NCBI RefSeq assembly: GCF_932526225.1
Contig: NC_064044.1
Span: forward strand, 4,335,047-4,399,046
Origin: Nematostella vectensis
Taxonomy: Eukaryota > Cnidaria > Anthozoa > Actiniaria > Edwardsiidae
DNA: 64,000 nt
Direction: 5' to 3'
Shown: positions 58,626 through 64,000 of the stretch, in pieces
How the letters are laid out: each line of letters opens with the position of its first letter
Numbering within the stretch: the stretch's first letter is position 1
The notes under the pieces: model-generated
Told to the model about the DNA's origin: nothing
Database searches by the model: none
The model's input: the letters and a program-made list of their open reading frames with translations, nothing else
Made by a program: the position numbers and the translations under genes

Positions 58626-60178
58626 TGAGCAGCAACAGCAAGCGACATTATTAATAAAGCTGCCCTGTAAAGCTGTAGTATGTTTCTATGAGTACACCCA
58701 TCTCTGAGCACTCTCAATCCATGTGTAGTTTGAGGAAAGACGAATAGTAGATTATGATTTAAGGCCAGTTTGAGTTATCCGCTTTCCTAGAGGCTGCTAA
58801 AAATTGCAAAAGTCAAGGAAATAGCGAAAACCTTATTCTGATACAGCACACGAATGATGCATTTTACCCAGTCTCCAAGAATCGTCATATCTCAGTCATT
58901 TTAATTCAAAGAGCTATTAAACTCAGGAAAAGCAAATACGAATAGCATCTGATGATTCTTGTTAGGCTTGCTTGTGTTATACGTCTTTCAAGAGGCTGCA
59001 AAGAAGCTGCAAATATCGAAACAATATAGCGGGGAATTCAAAATGTGCCTATTATCCTTGGAGATTTGACCAAAAAACTGAAACACAGAAAATGAAAATA
59101 CTAACAAGTACTCTCTGAATCGAATGGTTGTCTATCCCTGCTTCAGTTTTTAGTTGTTTCACCATGATTTTAAACATAAATAAACCTAATTTTTCTGATA
59201 ATTGTTACACTAAAAGAGACATGATTTTCGCGGTCGTTCCTTTTCGTAACCTGACATATATTTCAATAAAATATTATTGTGATCTCACATATATATTTCT
59301 TTGCTATAAACAGACCTATAAAACATTATCAAACCTAGAATTGCATAGAAATAAAAATCTTTTTAAATAAAATACTTTTTTATCCTGCACTAGTTATAGC
59401 ACCCCAAAATGTTCCTTTTTGTAACATTTAAGCATTTTCAGCGGGTCAAGGAAAAAAATCAAAAAAGCAATTTCTTCTACGTTCTTGCTTTACTTCTTGG
59501 ATATGTTCCCCACCAATATTTGATCTCTTTTATACATGCATAAGCAAAAAGATCCACCGCTTCATTGGGTATTTATTTCAAATCTCTCGGGCCGGATAGA
59601 AAGTGCCAAAATTTGAGTATTTTTGGATTCGCCTCTGAGGCCAATTTCGCTCGAGTTTTCTTTATAAATCATTTATATTTAGGTGAAATGTAACCAAGTT
59701 TTGAGAGAATCTTCCTTAACTATCCTTCTATGCGTACAACGAGTTGAGGGGCCTCAAGCGGAAGAACTCGATCGATTTTACGCTTTTTTGTGAGGTGACT
59801 TTAAGTGCGTTAAATTTGAATCTTATGATTGGCACGGGTCCCCATAAAGTCCATTGATCTGAGCACGGTCTTGAAGCCTCGAAAATTCTACGCAAATCAA
59901 AGCAGGTTAGGAAGCTAGGAGGGGTATGCTAAAGTCCAGATAGATGATATATCCCGATGATACAGCGTGATTTCGGTTTTTCTGTATTTTTGTTGGCTGA
60001 AACCTAAAGGGTGTTCCTTTTTGTAACATTTTGCTCTTTAACTTTAAATATCATCGCCAATTTTTAAGTTGGGTTTATTTAGTTTTCACCATCCAATATC
60101 TGCTTAAAAATCTTCCTATAGATATATTCGCTATGATTTAATGATGTTCCTGATTGAAAAGGGGTGAAGTTGAAAAAA
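58626..60178 (+). other. Non-coding 3' part of copy A with dispersed motifs
   Basis: AT-rich. Single copies of the motif occur at 59235-59250 (CGTTCCTTTTCGTAAC), 59410-59425 and 60012-60027 (both TGTTCCTTTTTGTAAC). No open frame longer than about 80 codons, and nothing else recognisable. Confidence 0.6.
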
Positions 60179-60207
60179 TGTTACGAAAGGGAACCACGAT
60201 GAATCTG
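60179..60207. other. Junction between copies A and B
   Basis: The inverted motif TGTTACGAAAGGGAACC and about 13 bp run straight into the (TGAA)n tract that begins copy B. This is the only internal junction of the tandem and could mark the recombination crossover. Confidence 0.55.
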
Positions 60208-60271
60208 TGAATGAATGAATGAATGAATGAATGAATGAATGAATGAATGAATGAATGAATGAATAGATTCA

Positions 60272-60520
60272 TGGGCCTTTTTGTAACCGAGTCGTGTTCC
60301 TTTTTGTAACTTTGTTCCTTTTTGTAACCAAGGTTTGGTTACGAAAGGGAACAGTGCTCCTTTTTGTAACATAGGCCAAGTTACAAAAAGGAGCATATGT
60401 TCCTTTTTGTAACCATGTGCTCCCTTTTGTAACATTTGTGATCCTTTTTGTAACCTAAGCCAAGTTACAAAAAGGAGCACATGTTCCCTTTCGTAACTTT
60501 GGGTGTTCCTTTTGGTAACC
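60272..60520. repeat. Array of CCTTTTTGTAAC motifs, copy B
   Basis: Same number, order and orientation of motifs as the array at 54723-54970. Confidence 0.85.
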
Positions 60521-61096
60521 TTAGAAAATAGGGCTAAATTCAGAAACTGAATTCTACAGTAAATATCCAAACCCTATTTAAACGACAAATAAAACGTTTT
60601 ATTCTTATCTCCTACATTGTATGAGTACATTTTAGTGTAACAATAAGTTGTAGAATAAGATTGATAATGTCGGTGCTCCATCATTTATATCATCAATAAT
60701 ACGCAGCCAGTGACATCCTTGCTTCTATTTCATTCCCTGAATTTGTTTTTATTTAATGATATACATCGATACACATTTTTGTCGATTCATGAGCGTTTTA
60801 AACACTAAAATATTAAGGTTTACATCCCACATTGAGAGGAGTATGCAAGGCTCAATCGATAACGTCTTTCCCTCATTTTGAAGTCCACACGACGGTTAGA
60901 GGTAATTTCCGCGTTTGCTTTCTTTATGGTGCCCCAACACCATGCGGATGAATTGCTCTGGATATTTGTATGGGAGCCCCCCTTAGCTCCCTTGAATATC
61001 CATTAACACTTGTGAGGGGCAATAGGGCGATTTAGGCCCTAAAAAGGGACGCCTGTTGCGCAGGTTATGATTACCATGCTCTGTTTCTATCATAAG

Positions 61097-62254
61097 ATGG
61101 CTAGCTGTGACCCAGTCAAAATGAAGAAATCATATAAAAGACAGAAACATCGCTGTCCAGTGCCTGCCTGTCAGAAAGAGGTGATTCACCTCCCTCGCCA
61201 TTTGATAACAGTGCACAAATGGAGCCGCGAAAAGGCATTAGAGGCACTGTCTGTGTTCGACCTTAGGGCAAAAAGAACGAAGTCAGAGGCTGTCCCAGAG
61301 CAAAGAGCCAAGCGGACCTACAAACGTCGGGTTTGTTCGTTCCCAGGGTGCAACCTGATCGTGCGAAGGTTGCACAACCACCTGAATGCAAAACATAAGT
61401 TAAGTCGACACGACGAGATATACAAACAGCTATTGAAAGAATCGCGATGGGAAGAGATAGGCGAAGATTTCCAGGAAGAGTGTGTAGTAGAGATCTCCTC
61501 TGACACCGAGTCCGAGCAAGAGCCCGATCCCCAAAGCCAGAGCCAAAGCAAGGGCAAGGGCAAGGGCAAGGGCAAGGGCAAGGTCCAAGGCCAGGGCCAG
61601 AGCCAGAGCCAGAGCCAGAGCCAAAGCCAGAGCAAGAGCAGTCAATCCAGTACAATGTCATCTAATGAAGAAGAAATGTGCCTCCAGGAAATCCATAGAA
61701 AATCCGAAAAAGCCAAAGCTATAATGAGAGGAGGTCAAGTAGATCAACACAAATACAGCTCAAGTGATGACGATAGTGATGAAGTTATCCCTTCATCGCC
61801 GATAGGAAAGAAGAGAAGCATCTTTCCTAAGCGCGCGCTAGCCGATATTCACAGCGACACTCAAAAGGTTATCAAGAAGAGAACAACTGGGGGATTGGGA
61901 GGAGAACAATCTTCACCGACACTATGGAAAGCAACTGCAGCAGGCAATAGCAAGGAAAAGGATGACTTATCAACGTCGAGCCCAGCAGAGGAGATAGAAG
62001 AGAAAGACTACGAGCCAGATGGCGAAGATGAGGATGAAGACGAAGATAATGAAGGTTGTGGTAATGATGATGAGGATAATGATATCGATGTTACCGATGA
62101 AGAAAATGAATTGACGATGAAGGCAGAAACGCTGATGAAAGATGATGAAGGCAGAAACGATGACACAGATAAGATATTGGACGCATTTTTACAATGGCTT
62201 CAAGGTATCGATGGAGGTAGAGAGTTGCGTACCGCTAAGCAATATGTTGCTTAG
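61097..62254 (+). CDS. Copy B zinc-finger and acidic-linker frame, truncated by TAG
   Basis: Open from ATG 61097 (an upstream in-frame ATG is at 61067) to TAG 62252-62254. Order: two C-x4-C...H-x4-H zinc fingers (CPVPACQKEV region; RVCSFPGCNLIVRRLHNHLN region), basic spacer, Lys-Gly/Gln-Ser hexanucleotide repeat (61541-61630), Ser-rich and acidic stretch (DGEDEDEDEDNEG), and the start of the recombinase N-terminal region. The frame stops at the TAG where copy A has CAG. Zinc fingers in front of a recombinase probably provide DNA binding. Confidence 0.75.
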   Translation: MASCDPVKMKKSYKRQKHRCPVPACQKEVIHLPRHLITVHKWSREKALEALSVFDLRAKRTKSEAVPEQRAKRTYKRRVCSFPGCNLIVRRLHNHLNAKHKLSRHDEIYKQLLKESRWEEIGEDFQEECVVEISSDTESEQEPDPQSQSQSKGKGKGKGKGKVQGQGQSQSQSQSQSQSKSSQSSTMSSNEEEMCLQEIHRKSEKAKAIMRGGQVDQHKYSSSDDDSDEVIPSSPIGKKRSIFPKRALADIHSDTQKVIKKRTTGGLGGEQSSPTLWKATAAGNSKEKDDLSTSSPAEEIEEKDYEPDGEDEDEDEDNEGCGNDDEDNDIDVTDEENELTMKAETLMKDDEGRNDDTDKILDAFLQWLQGIDGGRELRTAKQYVA

Positions 62255-63157
62255 GTTCACGCAATCATCAAGGATGTAGATCCAGATGAGCTGCGCATCG
62301 ACAGAATCCTGAATAAGAAGCATCTTCGAGACAAATGGTTACAGAAATTGGAACGTAATAGGAAGCCAGGGACCTGCAAGGCATATTTAGGTTCATTATC
62401 AAGATTTATCCGTTTCCTTGTTGTGGAAAAGTTAGAAGACCTAAAGCTAACAGAAGAGCATGTGACGAAGGTCAGAGTGCAAGTCCAAGAGTGGTCGGCT
62501 TCTTTTAAGAAGCCGTTCAAAGAAAGAAGATGGGAGAAGCATCAAGAAGACCTAGAGAAACTCATAACCCCGGAGGACGTCCAGAAGTTTTCAAAGTCGG
62601 CTTCAGTAAGAGCGGCAATCTCGACACTGGGAAGATACATGGAAAAGGAAGGGTCCCCGGGTCAGACAGACTTTTGTACTGTCAGAGACCATCTCATCAC
62701 TCGCCTATGCATCGAGAATGCATGTAGAGCTGGCCCGATCGCAAATATGACTTTGCGGGATCTAGATAGAGCCACGAAAGACGGCGATGAAATGATTGTC
62801 ACCATTTTGAAGCACAAGACATCTGCCTCGGCAGGCCCAGCCCATGTAGTGCTAAGTCCCACAGTCTTCACCTGGCTAAAGGCGTATGTAAAATACATGA
62901 GAAACAAGGTCAGCGGAGCAGGAACAGATCCCGATGAGAAGGTTTTCATCAGCTTCACAGTGAGTGAGATGACATCATTTATGATATCTGCTCAACTTAA
63001 TTCCTTGTGGCAAAAGGCTGTCGGGAAGATTAGAGTAAATGCAGCTTCATTCCGTAAAGCAGCTGTTTCAGTGGTCCACGAAGAGCACCAACATCTGAGG
63101 AAGGACCTAGCCGACTTATGGGACACAATCAAAAGACCGCCGAAAAATTCTCGTTAA
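62255..63157 (+). pseudogene. Copy B recombinase domain, broken
   Basis: Same frame and boxes as copy A from 62255, after the TAG. A one-base deletion near 63116 (GCCGACTTATGGG against GCCGACCTCATGGG in copy A) shifts the frame just before the conserved GHNQKTAEKF block, ending at TAA 63155-63157. Past the lesion the DNA still closely matches copy A. Confidence 0.75.
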
Positions 63158-63779
63158 GCAGAAGTCTAAGTCGGCTGCAAAACCCTTCTGGCGCTCAGAA
63201 ATATCATGTATGCGGAAGGGGCATCACATGTAGAAGCAAGTGAAGCCCTGTCTGTGAAGAATGGGGAAGCAGAAAAGTCTGGTCGTCACCACTGGACAGA
63301 GAAAGAAGAGGAGGCTATCGAAATGGTATTTAAGGGTGCCATTGAAGAATGCAAGCTTCGGTTAGATGCCGTGAAGCAAGAAATACCCAAGCACCCCCCT
63401 TCTGGCGCATATCGACGCCTTGAAGGTTTACGATAAAGTAAGGAGATTGATGAAGAAAGAAAATACACAAGCGAGCCCTTGCCTCCCCACAGAGAAAATG
63501 ACCCAACAAGAGAAGATGGAAAGAATGTCGGGTCGGGAAGATGCTGAAGAATCATGCCTCAAGAGTAAGGGGTCTCAAGTATTTACAGATTCGCAGTCTA
63601 ATCTCTGTCTGCGACTGTTTCATGATCTCCTACACAACAATGACAGGATCGAGAGAAAAGCCTTGATGGAACGAGTCATGAGAGATGACGAGGCCAAGAA
63701 AGAGTTGTCTGCGTTTACTCCACAACAACTTGCTGACAAGGTGCGTGCAGAGCGCAACAAAGCTAAGAAGTCAAAGTAG
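63158..63779 (+). pseudogene. Copy B C-terminal domain, in two frames
   Basis: Frame 63206-63436 contains HHWTEKEEEAI; frame 63420-63779 continues KVYDKVRRLMKK to TAG. The same C6-run frame change (63394-63399) as in copy A is present. Confidence 0.6.
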
Positions 63780-64000
63780 TAGAAACAATCTAATGACCAC
63801 TCCAGGCATTTTCAGCCGTTTTCAGCCGCGTTTGTAGTAAGTTCAGTTGTTAAAAATGTTTGCGCAAGAGAATTCGAAGGATTCACTAAAATTGTTGTTA
63901 ATGACTTGTTTGTTCATACGGAACACAGAGACATTATTATACTTAAATGTATATAAAGAGGCGTTGTTATACTTGAATGTATACACAGAGACGTTATTAT

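Larger units (their letters stand above)
54646..60207 (+). mobile_element. Zinc-finger tyrosine-recombinase element, copy A
   Basis: About 5.5 kb in the MINDY4 intron after exon 16. Order: (TGAA)n tract, motif array, AT-rich leader, zinc-finger region, KG/QS repeat, acidic linker, recombinase domain, C-terminal domain, 30-bp tandem repeat, then AT-rich DNA with dispersed motif copies, ending in an inverted motif at 60179-60195 beside the next (TGAA)n tract. Copy B follows head to tail with the same order. There is no reverse transcriptase, so it is not DIRS-like. It has no terminal inverted repeats, which together with the recombinase resembles Crypton-type transposons. The class is inferred from the recombinase. 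Confidence 0.75.
60208..64000 (+). mobile_element. Zinc-finger tyrosine-recombinase element, copy B (runs off the window)
   Basis: Head to tail with copy A and nearly identical. The motif array is displaced by 5,549 bp and the C-terminal part by about 5,461 bp; the difference reflects a shorter KG/QS repeat. It is cut by the window end within its 30-bp tandem repeat. Confidence 0.8.

Noticed and set aside
58382..58717. Frames with YTFKYNNVSV or LLYLNVYTET repeats
   Set aside because: Translation of a 30-bp tandem repeat whose length is a multiple of three.
54646..64000. DIRS-type retroelement
   Set aside because: A tyrosine recombinase is present, but no reverse transcriptase, RNase H or split repeats were found.

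Overview
This is animal nuclear DNA. Genes are split into many short exons with GT/AG introns, coding density is low, intergenic DNA is AT-rich, and there are many small DNA transposons, minisatellites and a tyrosine-recombinase element. The gene set (RPL11, PTDSS1, EFHC1, a CLK/LAMMER kinase, MINDY4, a KY-like transglutaminase protein) and the intron richness fit an early-branching invertebrate. A sea anemone such as Nematostella, or another anthozoan, is my best guess from general character; the sequence alone does not prove it.

Layout, left to right. 1-6.1 kb: two tandem paralogues of an uncharacterised gene. The first is represented only by its last exon; the second is complete (8 exons, 272 aa) and has an RFX X-box-like site upstream, suggesting a ciliary role. 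6.5-9.7 kb: RPL11 on the minus strand, back to back with PTDSS1 (phosphatidylserine synthase 1, 13 exons, 506 aa) at 9.9-30.3 kb. PTDSS1 introns hold most of the unusual DNA. They contain a complete intronless gene on the same strand (CAP-Gly, IQ, transglutaminase core and four KY-type repeats, with one frame break in a G4 run), a piggyBac-like non-autonomous element, foldback elements, a ~3.8 kb G-poor CAC/CAT satellite with ~1.9 kb higher-order duplication, a 16-copy 29-bp hairpin minisatellite, and several MITEs. 31.6-35.3 kb: EFHC1 with three DM10 domains but no C-terminal EF-hand, and an X-box-like site 110 bp upstream. 35.3-38.5 kb: intergenic with two tandem-repeat arrays. 38.5-44.2 kb: a CLK/LAMMER kinase (13 exons, 457 aa). 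44.2-48 kb: nested and adjacent DNA transposons. 48-54.6 kb: the first 16 exons of the deubiquitinase MINDY4, whose 3' end lies beyond the window.

54.6-64 kb, inside a MINDY4 intron: two head-to-tail copies of a ~5.5 kb element. It encodes N-terminal zinc fingers, a Lys-Gly/Gln-Ser hexanucleotide repeat, an acidic linker, a tyrosine-recombinase-like domain and a C-terminal helical domain. Each copy starts with a dense array of a short motif (core CCTTTTTGTAAC) in both orientations, and the motif recurs toward the end. The tandem arrangement and motif array look like products of site-specific recombination, and this is the most interesting system in the window. Each copy carries different disabling changes, and both lack a tyrosine at the expected catalytic position.

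All gene models were assembled by hand by joining exons in phase at GT/AG junctions; exon coordinates are in the entries.
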